NCBI GenBank assembly: GCA_034509425.1
Contig: JAVTVJ010000653.1
Location: 248,001 to 312,000 of the forward strand
Direction: 5' to 3'
Length of the DNA: 64,000 bases
Source: Eopsaltria australis
Taxonomy: Eukaryota > Chordata > Aves > Passeriformes > Petroicidae
Shown here: positions 25,701 through 48,099 of the stretch, piece by piece
Position numbering within the stretch: position 1 is the stretch's first letter
How the letters are laid out: every line of letters starts with the position of its first letter
Translations under genes and position numbers: made by a program
The notes under the pieces: generated by a model
The model's input: the letters and a program-made list of their open reading frames with translations, nothing else
What the model was told of the DNA's origin: nothing
Database searches by the model: none

Positions 25701-28238
25701 CATTGAAGAATGCAAAGACTTCTTTTTTTGGGTGGATTTCACCCAGTCTCCAATGCTGAGGGCAGAAGTGATTGGACAAGAATCCCTATTTCACTCACAT
25801 CCACTATGACCAAACCAGCTCAAGCCCTTCCCAGCATTTGCCCCGTCTGCAGCTCAGGCGCCTGCACCTGGGATCAGCCACAGCTTCACTCAGCCACCTC
25901 CTGAATTTCCTGAGCAGACAGAGCTGCATTTCCCTCAGCATGGCAGGCAGAGCCTCTCAGTTTCACATTAAAGAAAGGACAAGATGTATTTAAAAACACC
26001 TCCGGGAGAGAAGGACCCCCCCACACACACTCCACCGCCTTCTCCGTTCAGCCAAATCAAGAATCCAATCACAAACCAAAGGACACAAATCCCATTTGGA
26101 GCTACAGCAGCAGCACAGCCATTTAAAGTTCTCTCCTCTGGCAATCCTTCAAATGGAACGAACAACTACTGATAGGGATGAAAATGCCTTGGGGAGGCGT
26201 AGAAAAATTCTCATTTATTCCCAGAGCTTCTTAAGCACTTTAAGGATGTCGTAACAGGTTTTATTAACCACCCTGAGCAAAAGAAAAGAAAATATCACTG
26301 AGTGTAAATTAACGTTTGGGGGTATTTTCCAGACTCTCCTGCATGCCAGGCATTATCACAAATCGTAGCTGGTGGGAGCCTGCAGAGGGGGAGGTTTATT
26401 AGCTGCTTCTCTCTCCTGTTGCAATAAAAGGAAAAGAGTCTTTTGCAGCTCTTTTACCAATCTGCCTCATCCAGGCGTGGGGGAAGAAATTAAACTAAAC
26501 TGCGTGACAAGATCTTGGTTGGACAATATTTGAAGGGACGTTTCTGAATTGCTGTGGTGGAGGCAAGGGGGCTGCAAGCCCCCAGATCTTTATTTCAGAG
26601 CTGTTTTGGGTGACGGAGAATATCTCCCAAATTAATAATGACGATTAATAATCAGAAGTGCCCCACAGCCTCCTGTTCCCTCTGGAGATGGACACCAATG
26701 ATCTGCCCAGTATCAGCACCAAAGCAAATTAAATTACACAGAAATAATTAAATTATGCAGGAAATTATACAGGAGCCAGGCTCAATCCAACAGGAATTCT
26801 CAGCTGGCAGCTGACAAAAAGCCACAGAGCTCACCTCCCCCAGGGGCAGACATCCTGCTCCTCACCTCCTATAGCACTGCTCACTTCATGGAATGAATCC
26901 TGGAGTGGTTTGGGTTGGAAGGAACCTGGAAGATCAGCCAGTCCCGCTCCCATGCCAAGGGTAGGGGCACTTTTCACTGTCCCAGGTTGCTCCAAGCCCC
27001 CTTCAACCTGGCCTTGAACATCTCCAGGGATGGGGCAGCCACAGCTTCTCTGGGCCTCACTTCTCAGCAAGTGGCTTCAAGGAAGGAAGGATGGCCCAAA
27101 ACCCCTCCAAAACACAGCCCCTGTGCTGCTGACAGCTTTGGGATGCCACTGAAGGTGTTCAAACAGCCTGGCTCTCCAGTCAGGCTTCACCTGCAGCACG
27201 TACCTTACCCATCCCACTTTAACATCCACAGAATCGTTTAGGTTGAAAAAAACCTCCAAGACCATCAAGTCCAATCTGTGACCGATCCCCACCGTGTCAC
27301 CCAGCCCAGAGCACAGAGTGACACATCCAGTCATTCCACTGGTGACTCCACCACCTCCCTGGACAGCCCCATCCAGTGCTGGACAACCCCTTCTGGGAAA
27401 AAAGTCCTCCTGACTTCCAACCTAAACCTCCCGTAGTGAAACTTTTGAGGCTGTTTCCTCTCATCCTGTCGCTGGTTGCCTGGGGGCAGAGCCCGACCCC
27501 AACCTGGCTGCACCCTCCTGTCAGGGAATTGCAGAGAGGTTTCTCCATCAGGGCAGGAAAAAGGCAACCCTTTCCCTGGGGAGGGGAAGGAAGAGAAGGG
27601 GAAGGGAAGGAGCCACCTTCATGAGCCATCGCCCAGCCCCAGGAGATGGGTGAGGGTCGCTCCCAGGGGGCTGGAGGTGGGTGGGCACCTTCACCCCGGG
27701 GGCTGAGGCAGCTCGATCTCCTCATCCTCCCTGGCTGGAACAGGCCCCAGGATGGGAGGACCACAGAACCACTGCAACTGGAAAAGTGCTCTGAGAACAC
27801 TGAGTCCAACCTATGACCCAACACCACCGCGTCACCCAGAGCAGGGCAGTGAGTGCCACGTTCTGCCGTGTCTCAAACACCTCCAGGGACGGTGACTCCA
27901 CGGCTTGGCCGATGGGCGGCATCGCCGTGGGGCCACCCCACTTCCAGCCCTGAAGGTATCGGGGCCTCTCAGGGGAACCCAACCCTCCCACCGCCCACAC
28001 GCAGAGGTGTAAAGATCAGGGATGAGCCCCCTCCCACCCCACACACACCCGCCCACCGCGGCACCCCGGGCCCCACCACATCCCTCGTCCCGCGGCCTGG
28101 GAGCGAGCGCGGCGCGGCCCTGCCCAGCCCGGGAGGAGCAGCGGGGGCGGCCGAGCGGCCGGCAGCGCACACTCCGAGGGCAGCCCCGGCGCCGAGGGCA
28201 GCCCCGGCGGCAGCACCTACCCCGCTGCCGGACGCCAT
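19726..28238 (-). CDS. ZMAT2: ZMAT2, zinc finger matrin-type 2 (SNU23 homologue)
   Basis: Spliceosomal protein; the yeast homologue Snu23 is part of the U4/U6.U5 tri-snRNP and pre-B complex. Six coding exons, minus strand: 28238-28221, 24390-24297, 23830-23707, 23547-23474, 21485-21340, 19869-19726. They total 600 nt and 199 residues, the same length as human, with GT-AG junctions in frame. The start MASGSG is followed by [18 protein letters not shown]. The matrin/U1-type C2H2 finger uses C82, C85, H98 and H104 (YYCNVCDC...DHINGKKH), and a charged helical stretch ([15 protein letters not shown]) follows. The protein ends in KKSH where human ends KKSY. Intron 1 is about 3.8 kb and holds several CR1 fragments. 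The promoter is shared head to head with HARS2. Confidence 0.98.
23105..23172 (+). mobile_element. CR1 LINE 3' end fragment
   Basis: Contains GGACTAGATGACCTCTGAGG and then GGTCCCTTCCAACCCAAACT, the classic CR1 terminal segment in plus orientation, inside a ZMAT2 intron. Confidence 0.92.
25168..25665 (-). mobile_element. CR1 LINE 3' fragment, about 500 bp
   Basis: Minus-oriented: begins with GGAATGGTTTGGGTTGAAGG and continues through CAGGTTGCTCCAAGCC, CCAGGGATGGGGCAGCC and CCCCAGGCTGAACACCCCCA blocks. This is the longest CR1 piece in ZMAT2 intron 1. It is non-coding. Confidence 0.95.
26380..26720. promoter_or_regulatory. Candidate intronic enhancer in ZMAT2 intron 1
   Basis: An AT-rich single-copy patch between CR1 insertions with dense homeodomain-like cores (AAATTAATAATGACGATTAA at about 26630) and a TTGGACAATATT segment. 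No coding potential is seen. The call is inference from composition and motif density only. Confidence 0.25.
26893..27072 (-). mobile_element. CR1 LINE 3' fragment
   Basis: Minus-oriented CR1 tail: GTGGTTTGGGTTGGAAGG, then CAGGTTGCTCCAAGCC and CCAGGGATGGGGCAGCC. Confidence 0.93.
27231..27545 (-). mobile_element. CR1 LINE fragment, second subfamily
   Basis: Starts with AGAATCGTTTAGGTTGAAAA and continues with CTCCAAGACCATCAAGTCCA and a GACTCCACCACCTCCCTGG block. This is the CR1 type with the 'ATCAAGTCCAA' tail, in minus orientation. Confidence 0.88.
27765..27905 (-). mobile_element. CR1 LINE fragment, second subfamily
   Basis: Same subfamily as the element at 27231, more decayed: GAGTCCAACCTATGACCCAA, then CACCTCCAGGGACGGTGACT. 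It lies about 330 bp upstream of the ZMAT2 start codon (minus strand: in intron 1). Confidence 0.8.
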
Positions 28239-28358
28239 GGCGAGCTGAGGGCACAGCACCGGCAACTGTCGTGAGGCGCCGCAAAGCGCGGCCGCCCGCG
28301 CGGTCACGTGCCCCCGCCGCGGCCGCGCGCGCGCGCTCCCGCTGTGGCGGTGCCGGCC
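28239..28358. promoter_or_regulatory. ZMAT2/HARS2 bidirectional CpG promoter
   Basis: Only 120 bp separate the two start codons, which face away from each other. The interval is almost pure GC with many CpGs. It has a central palindromic E-box CACGTG at 28305-28310, in the context GGTCACGTGC, and no TATA box. Both genes are housekeeping genes, which fits a shared CpG-island promoter of the MYC/USF/TFE type. The motif is seen; use of the site is inferred. Confidence 0.8.
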
Positions 28359-31300
28359 ATGCTGCGGCTCGGGGCCGTCGCCGCCCGCCGGATACCGGCG
28401 GGGCCCCGCCTCGGGCCGCCGTGCCTCGCTGCGAGCCGGGGCAGCTTCGCCTGGCCCTGGCCGCCGGTCGGTGACCGCGGACCCCTGTCCCGGCAGGTGC
28501 GGGCGGCGGCGGGCGGCGAGCGGGGGCCGGTGCTGAAGACGCCCAAGGTAAGGGCAGGGGGCGCGGGTGGCGCCGGTGGGTCCCGGGTGTTCCCCCGGTG
28601 TTCCCCCGCTCACGGTCGCTCTCTGTCCCGGGCAGGGCACTCGCGACCACGCACCGGCGCAGGCGGCGCTCCGGGAGCGGCTGCTGGGCGCCGTGGTGTC
28701 CTGCTTCAAGCGGCACGGAGCGGCCGCCATCGACACCCCCGTGCTGGAGCTGCGGGTGAGGCGCGCCGGGAGCGCTTCCCCCTCCGTGTGGGGAGGGGAC
28801 CCAGCGTTTGTGGGACCCCTCTGCCCCCTCCTGTGGGACTGGGGAGCGCCCCCTTCGCCCGGGGCTTCGGGGCAGGTGGGGAGGGCAGCTGGGCATTCAC
28901 TCTTGGGTCCCGTTTTAGGGGGGATGGGGAGGTGGACTCAGGTCCGAGCGGGCTAGAGGGGGGATGTGTGTAATGCCCGGTTCGTGGGGCTCCGTGCCCC
29001 ATCTCGGGGGATCCTTCACTCCAGAGCCACCCCGGTCACCAGCGCCTTTGCCCTGCCCAGGAGACGCTGATGGGGAAGTACGGGGAGGAGACGAAGCTCA
29101 TCTACGAGCTGCAGGACCAGGGAGGGGAGCTGCTGGCCCTGCGCTACGACCTCACCGTATCCTGTGCTCCCAAGGGCATGGTGGCACCCTAAGGGGATGG
29201 TAGCAGACCAAGGTAGTGGCCACCTCTGCCTTGAGGGATCACTCTTACCCTGGCCTGCCTGCAGGTCCCTTTGGAGCGATGCCAGCCCCCTTGGCCATCC
29301 CAGCTGGTCTGGCTGTCATTGTCATGACTCCACACCATCCCCCCGCCAGGCCAGGACCCACAGCAAAGTCCCTTCCTGCTGTGGACATGCACCAGTATGC
29401 TACACTGTACTGGTTTTATCTCCTCCCAGTTACAGTCCCCACCTCTGCTCTGCCCATCCCACCTTGCCAGTGTCACCTGGAAAGGTGTTTGCTGCAGGTG
29501 TCCATCCCAGGCCTTCTCAACCTCCACATCCCAACAAAATCTCTTTCTTTCAAAGTTCATATACCTGTGCCATGCACTGAATTCCCACTGATCACACTGT
29601 GAGAATGATGAGAGAGGGTCGTTGTGCATGTGATGTTGTCATACTGTGGGTCTGGAGGAGGAAATGGAGCTGTACCAGGTGGTTCATTGTTCTCATCCTC
29701 AGCCTGGGGAATGATCTCCCCAGAGATCATAGAGTTATAGAATATCACAAGTTGGAAGGGATCCACAAGAATCATTGAAGTCTGGCTCATGACCCTGCAC
29801 AGGACACCCCAAGAATCTCACCATGATCGTGAAAAAAACTGGGAAGCAGCTGACGAAGGGAAAGGGAGATGGGAAGTTTTGAGGTTCAGCTTCTACAGCG
29901 TTGGGCATCTCCATGTTCCCATCCTTAACTCCTGGGGCCCAGGTGCCCTTTGCTCGCTACCTGGCCATGAACAAGGTCACCAACATGAAGCGCTACCACG
30001 TCGCCAAGGTGTACAGGAGGGACAACCCTGCCATGACCAGGGGCCGCTACCGCGAGTTCTACCAGTGCGTGAGTGTTGTGGTGGCCATGAGGCCAGGAGA
30101 GTTTTCTTGGCTGGAGAACCTCAGCAGGGTGTGCCTGGCCAAAGCCCCTCGGCTCTGCCCGGAGCTCCCATCACTTCTTCTGCCCCCAGGACTTTGACAT
30201 CGCCGGGCAGTTTGACCCGATGATTCCTGATGCTGAGTGCCTGAAGATCGTGCATGAGATCCTGAGTGACCTGCAGCTCGGGGACTTTGTCATCAAGGTG
30301 AGACTGGGTGGGTTCTCTGAGCCACGGTGGGAAGCAGTGGTCATTGTTCTGTGGTTTTACACAGTAGCACCTGTGCCCCCTCTAAGCCCTGATCCAGAAG
30401 TTCATCCCACACCTCTGCCTCCTCGTTGTGTATGCAAAGGCTGGACCTCAGCTTGGACATGCCTTGAGCTGGGAATACGAGGAGTTTTCCTGAGGCTGCA
30501 GTCAGCAGAGTTCTCTCCAGAACTAACCACAGTTTTCTGCAGAATTCAGCAGCTGATTAGATCCTTAGAGTCACAGGATGGTTTTTGTACCAATACACCT
30601 TCTCTTCCTATGAAATTTGGGTGCTGGGGAAACAGACACAAGGAAATGCCAACAACTACAGCTTTCCCCACACTGGGACAAAAGGAATGGTGTTGGGGGG
30701 GTGGCCCCAAGGTGAGTGTGCCTCTCCCTCCCCCAGGTCAACGACCGTCGGATTTTGAATGGTGTGTTTGCTGTCTGTGGTGTTCCAGAGAGCAAGTTCA
30801 TACCTGCCTGCTCCACCGTGGACAAACTGGACAAGGTCAGCACTGGGCTCATGGGGAGACACTTCTGGACTGGGGGTGGATGTCTTAGGCTGGACAGTGT
30901 TGTGGCTGTTCTTGTGAAGAGTTTCGTGGGAGCTAAGATGGTGTCTGTAAAGGATTTGAGGAGTTCTTGGGCCTGGTTAAGAATAAAGCTTGGTGATTTG
31001 TTAAAAATTCCCATGAGAGAGAGAGGCATGATTAGTGAGATTGCTGACTGTTGTTCCACACACATTGTGCACATGTGGGCTGCTGGAGGCAGTGGGTGAG
31101 GAGAATATCCTGCAGCAATGTATGCCCTTCTCTCCCCTCACAGGTGCCGTGGGAAGAAGTGAGGAGTGAGATGGTGGGAGAGAAGGGGCTCTCTCCCGAG
31201 GCTGCGGATCGCATTGGGGAGTATGTGCAGCTCCATGGTGAGCACCACGGGGCCGTGCCCTCGGCCTTCTTCTGGGCTGGGGATGGGAGGTGCAGGGCAC

Positions 31301-33342
31301 AGACTCGGCTGGCCAGGGCCACCGTGCCGGGTGCTGCTGCCCTGGCACACCTGAGGCACGGCTGGTCCCCACAGGTGGGCTGGACCTGATTGAGCGGCTT
31401 CTCCAGGACCCAAAGCTATCCCAGAACAAGGTGGCCAAGGAGGGTCTGGGGGACATGAAGCTGCTGTTTGAGTACCTGACCCTGTTTGGCATCACAGGGA
31501 AGGTGAGGAGGAAGGAAGGGCAGGAGGGGGTGGTGCCCCCGTGGGCCCCGAGCAGCCGGTGACGGGGCCGCCCTTGTGCCCTGCAGATCTCCTTCGACCT
31601 GAGCCTGGCGCGGGGCCTGGACTATTACACGGGGGTGATCTTTGAGGCTGTGCTGCTGCAGCAGGAGAACGAGCACGTGGAGGAGGCGGTCAGCGTGGGG
31701 AGCGTGGCTGGAGGCGGGCGCTATGACGGGCTGGTGGGGATGTTTGACCCCAAGGGCCGCAAGGTGCCCTGTGTGGGGGTCAGCATTGGCATCGAGCGGA
31801 TCTTCTCCATCCTGGAACAGAAACTGAAGGTAGGTGATGCAGGCAGTGCATTAGGGAAGACTCTAGGAAGCAAAATACTGTTTATTAGAGATCTCCAGCT
31901 CCACAGTGTGCAAGGGAAAATCATTTTGGGGGAGAGGGTGGCTCCTCTCATGCCTAAATATCCATGCACAGAAGACAAGAATCCTTTTCTGCAGCCCATC
32001 AGGATGCAGGCATGGGCAGCTGAGGGCAGCATTCCCTAGGAGATGTCAAGGAATTGTTAGAGGCAGCCTTGAGCTCTGGGCCTGGCTCTGAGCTTTGTGC
32101 CCTGGTCACTTTGTTCTTGTGTCTTGCCTCTGAAGCTTTCTGTCCTGGGGATTCTGAAGCAATGCATTTGGTAACAGCTGTGAACTCACTCTAATAAACG
32201 CCACGAAAGCCTCCGTGGAGATTCATCATTCTGTGTTTTGTTCCAAGCCTGTGATTCCTAGCAAGTGAAGCTGAGGCAATGTGTTTGTATGTGTAGAATC
32301 AAAGCTGTCCTGGTCCCATCCAGGAGGGTGACCAGGATCCCCTGGGAACAGCAGCACACAATTAAGTAGTGTGACACAATGCAGAACCTCTGGGAAGCTC
32401 AGTAAAGGTGTCCTGGTTGTCACTGACTGAGTTAAGGTCTGGAGGGTGATAGAATAGATGAGATGTTGTGAGCTGCAGGTTCTCACAGTCACTCCACGAG
32501 TGTCCCATGTCTGTCCCTCCAGGCTTCTGGGGAGAAACTTCGAACAACTGAGACCCAGGTGCTGGTGACTACACCACACAAACACCTGCTTGCTGCCAGA
32601 CTGAAGCTCATCTCCGAGCTGTGGGATGCAGGGATCAAGGTAAAGGAAGGACTTGGGCTTGGCAGTGTCAGGTGAGGGAGGGAGAGCCTGAAGGGAGCTG
32701 TAGCACAGCAAGACCAACTCCATTAATTGTGTGTCTCTCCAAGATTTGAGCCTGAGGTCACAGAGTCATTCAGGTTGAAAAAGACTTCCAAGATCATCAA
32801 GTCTGACCTTTAGATATAGGCAGGCAGAGGAGAACAGCCCAGAGCAGTGAAGTGATTGCTGCAGGGTTTGGTGTTTGTGCTTTGCTGCAGTATTCATCAG
32901 AGTGAAGTTGGGTTAGTGATTCACCCTTCCCACTCCCTCCTAGGCAGAGATGCTGTACAAGAAGGATCCTAAATTGCTGAAGCAGCTGCAGTATTGTGAG
33001 GACACAGGGATCCCCCTTGCTGCCATTGTGGGAGAGCAGGAGCTGGCAGACGGAGTTGTCAAGCTGCGAGATGTTGCAACAAGAGAGGAGGTGAGAATGC
33101 CCTTTTACACCAGGTTTTAAAGTACTTCCAAACTTTAGAGATCACTGAAGAGCTCTGGGTTTTCCCTCAGTGTTTCTTTGGGAGGTCTATTGGGTGGCTC
33201 CAGAAAACCAGTCACAATCTACATTAGTATCCTCACTTTGTCCTTAAAACTGCTCTTCTCTAGTGCTGCTCTGTTTGCTTTGTAGGTTGATATCCCCAGA
33301 GAAAAGCTTATTGATGAGATCCGGAGGAGGCTGGAGCCCTGA
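28359..33342 (+). CDS. HARS2: Histidyl-tRNA synthetase, mitochondrial-type (HARS2)
   Basis: Class IIa synthetase charging tRNA-His. Twelve exons: 28359-28547, 28636-28755, 29061-29156, 29943-30068, 30190-30297, 30737-30835, 31144-31237, 31375-31502, 31587-31829, 32523-32639, 32944-33090, 33286-33342. They total 1524 nt (507 aa; human HARS2 is 506). The leader [20 protein letters not shown] is rich in Arg and poor in acids, as expected for mitochondrial import, and replaces the WHEP segment of the cytosolic enzyme. Motif 2 ([18 protein letters not shown]), the histidine-binding RGLDYYTG and GGGRYDGL, and motif 3 GVSIGIERI are intact. The anticodon-binding domain follows (from about residue 400). 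Intron 3 is U12-like. Exons 7-9 with their introns are nearly identical to HARS1, indicating gene conversion. No frameshift or stop is seen. The symbol rests on leader and position; orthology with mammalian HARS2 needs a tree. Confidence 0.93.
29157..29942 (+). other. U12-type (minor spliceosome) intron in HARS2
   Basis: The donor reads GTATCCTG, one base off the U12 consensus GTATCCTT. A TCCTTAAC branch-site match sits at 29922-29929, about 14 nt before the AG. Both signals differ from the other introns of this gene. The intron also holds a CR1 fragment (29725-29830). Confidence 0.8.
29725..29830 (-). mobile_element. CR1 LINE fragment
   Basis: Minus-oriented decayed CR1 with ATCACAAGTTGGAAGGGATC and CATGACCCTGCACAGGACA segments, in the U12-type intron of HARS2. 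Confidence 0.8.
31122..31826 (+). repeat. HARS2 copy of the near-identical HARS1/HARS2 tract
   Basis: Matches 43081-43785 without gaps and with only about seven substitutions over the core 680 bp by my count. Three exons and both introns between them are covered. The similarity drops abruptly on both sides. This is read as inter-paralogue gene conversion. Confidence 0.9.
32755..32815 (-). mobile_element. CR1 LINE 3' end, short
   Basis: AGAGTCATTCAGGTTGAAAA followed by CTTCCAAGATCATCAAGTCT, a minus-oriented CR1 tail in a HARS2 intron. Confidence 0.85.
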
Positions 33343-33929
33343 GGAGTTCTCTGGCCGGAGCTGCTTGTCTGAGCTGCTGCACACGTGGAACCCTCCTCCA
33401 GCACCCTCAGCCCTTCACTGCCAGCTGGGTCTGAGTAACATCCACTGGCCCAAGGCTCACTGGGCTAAGGCAGTGAGAACAGAGGAGGAAGAGGGTTTTA
33501 AAAGCTATGGACGGTGCAGTCACCAGGTTAACCTGGTTAGCTTTTCTGAAGGACGGGTCACGTTTTTGGGTTCCTGGTACTGCAGTCCCTGGACCTGCAC
33601 AGCCGCTTCCATCACTGTAGCACAGGCACAGGTGGATGTGGTGCAGCTCGAGCAGGATCAGGCGCAACTCCAGGTTTGGGAAGGGGAATCCGTGGCGTGT
33701 TGGGCACCTGCCAGCTCAGGACACTGGGCGGGGCGAGGGGGGCAGTGGGAGGGCACCCCCGCCCCTGTTTGTGCTGCGGGGGCCGGTCCCAACCCGCTGC
33801 CGGCGGGCGCGGAGCTGCGGGAGCGCCCTGGAGAGGAAGCGCGTGTCCCATCACCGAGGGACACAGCGAGCGGCCGGGGCAGCTGCGCAGGCTGGGGCGC
33901 GCGCGCGGAGAAACTGTCTTTTTCTATAC

Positions 33930-33935
33930 ATTAAA
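33930..33935 (+). terminator. Possible HARS2 poly(A) signal (ATTAAA variant)
   Basis: The first recognisable signal after the HARS2 stop codon is ATTAAA, about 590 bp downstream. It is only about 125 bp before the HARS1 start codon, so the end of HARS2 would abut the HARS1 promoter. A variant signal or an unseen upstream site is possible. Confidence 0.4.
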
Positions 33936-33949
33936 CAAAACCCGCGATA

Positions 33950-34058
33950 ATGAACCCAAACCGCGCCCTCCGGCTTTCGCTTCCCCGCGGTGGCGGCGCT
34001 GCGCGTGCGCGGCGGGGGCGCGGGGATTGCGCGTGCGCGGCGCGGGCGCGGACTCGGC
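33950..34058 (+). promoter_or_regulatory. HARS1 CpG promoter with tandem NRF-1 sites
   Basis: Two copies of TGCGCGTGCGCG, a full match to the palindromic NRF-1 consensus, occur at 34000-34011 and 34028-34039, the second only 20 bp before the start codon. There is no TATA box. NRF-1 is a known regulator of nuclear genes for respiration and translation; its use here is inferred. Confidence 0.65.
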
Positions 34059-46280
<12,222 letters not shown>

Positions 46281-46700
46281 TCCCCTTTGGACGCATCTAC
46301 TCCTTCGCTGGATTCCAGCTGACAGATTTCCTTCTGTAAATGGCTTCACCAGGCTGTGCAGCAGTGGGTGGGGTGTCTGGGTGACTTTGAAAGCTGTATT
46401 TATTCTTGTCTTACGCCCTTCCTTCCCCGGTGGGAGCCAAGAGGCTGCACTGACTCCTGCACCATGCCCTGGCCCTTGAGAGTGCTGCTGGAAAGATGTG
46501 GAAGTGGCTCTGGCAGACGCCGGCTGCACGTCTGCCCCAGCGACCCACAGAGCCCCATGCTGGCAGCAGATCCCGGGGGTTTGGCTGCAGCTTCTTGTTC
46601 CTGTCGCTCTGAATAACCATCCCAGCCCATCTCTCTGCTCTGGCTGCAGGGGGGTGACCTTATCCCCAGCAAAATGTAATGGCGCCGCTCCCAGAAACAT

Positions 46701-46706
46701 AATAAA
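46701..46706 (+). terminator. poly(A) signal AATAAA of HARS1
   Basis: A canonical AATAAA about 420 bp after the HARS1 stop codon, the first in the 3' flank. Confidence 0.7.
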
Positions 46707-48099
46707 TCTGTCTGTCCCCTGCTGTGACTCCTCTCTCTGCTGGCTGCTCCGGGCAGGGATTTGCTCACCTGCCTCGTTAAGCCAGAGCTGTTCTTTAAAG
46801 GTCATTGTAGATGTTTCTGCAGCTCTGATGTTTCCTGCTCCCTCTGGATACCCCTGGTGCTGCCAACCCCTGTGACAGGTGCGGAGCCAAGCCCCCACAC
46901 CTGAGGGGAGCTCCCAGTCATGGGTGTGACAGTCCCCCAGTTCCACTTGTGGGACTGGGACAGGGCATGTGGGTCCAGAGCTGAAATCAGTGTAGGGATG
47001 GGATAGTGAGAGCTGAAACATTGCAGAGATGGAGCCAAGATGAAGATCCCGTCCTGACCAACAGAAGCAGCTGCAAGGGACGATGGTGGGAAGATGCAGA
47101 GCTGGAGCCCCACATCTTCCCATGGTGCTGGATATTGCAGCAGGATCTTCATACTGGGTCCAAGCCCATGATGTTTCAGCTCCAGCCCCACAGTCCCTCA
47201 CCGAGCCCTTAGAGTGCTTCCATCTCCATCTGTACAGTGCCTATCCCCAGCCCTGATGTGATTCCAGCTTCAGCCCCTACCGGTGCTATCCCAGCCCTAC
47301 ATAGATTTGAATTCCAGCTCCACATTCCTTTTCCCGACCCCACAGCCCCCTAGAGGTTTCACTCCCAGCCCTACCATCTTTTTGCTGCCTCAGCTCCAGG
47401 TGCTCAGCTTCCCACTGCCTCCAGCTAAAAGCTGCTTCTGGTCCTCGCTGCACTTCAGGGCTGTCAACAAGGCCACGAGATCAGTCACTGCCATCACTTA
47501 AGTATCTCTAAAGAGGTCCCCCACTTTAGGGAAAATGAGACTTCCCCCCTGCCAGATCTCACACCCCATCCACCCACAGCCCCTTCCAGCTGGTATTAGG
47601 GCCTGGGAGCAGCGACTTCGCTAAAAAGTGGCCTTGGGCTGCTAGAGAGTCTCAGGATCAGCCCTAAACCCACCATCCCCAGTGTGCTTGGTCCCAGTGG
47701 AGGGGATGGGACCCCCCCAGGCTGCAGCTCCAGCCCTTTGCCTGCAGAATATATTTCAGCTCCACATTGGTTTGGGTTCAGCTCCAGTCCCAGGGAACCT
47801 ATTCCAGCCCTAAGGACTGGCCCCACGATCAGCGATTCAGCCACAACTCTACAACCTTTATTTAATAAACATTATGCATCTAATTACAGAATAATAGAAT
47901 AAAAATAAAGTAGTTCAATAGCACAATAACCCAGTAATGCAATGAAGAAAAGACTGGAAATCTGAATAATAAAACTAGGAGTAATAGAAAAAGAAAAGTA
48001 GAATAATAGTAATGGAATAAAACAGCTTTATTGCTTTTATTTTTAAAATTACTTTACTTTAATCCTAGATCCCTGCGAGACCGCATCACTCTGCCCCTA

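Noticed and set aside
32193..32198. AATAAA inside HARS2 intron 9
   Set aside because: Downstream exons are intact and conserved. Without 3'-end data an intronic poly(A) site is not supported.
28359..33342. HARS2 as a processed or decayed pseudogene of HARS1
   Set aside because: All twelve exons are open, introns are present, splice sites are good, and it has its own leader and promoter.
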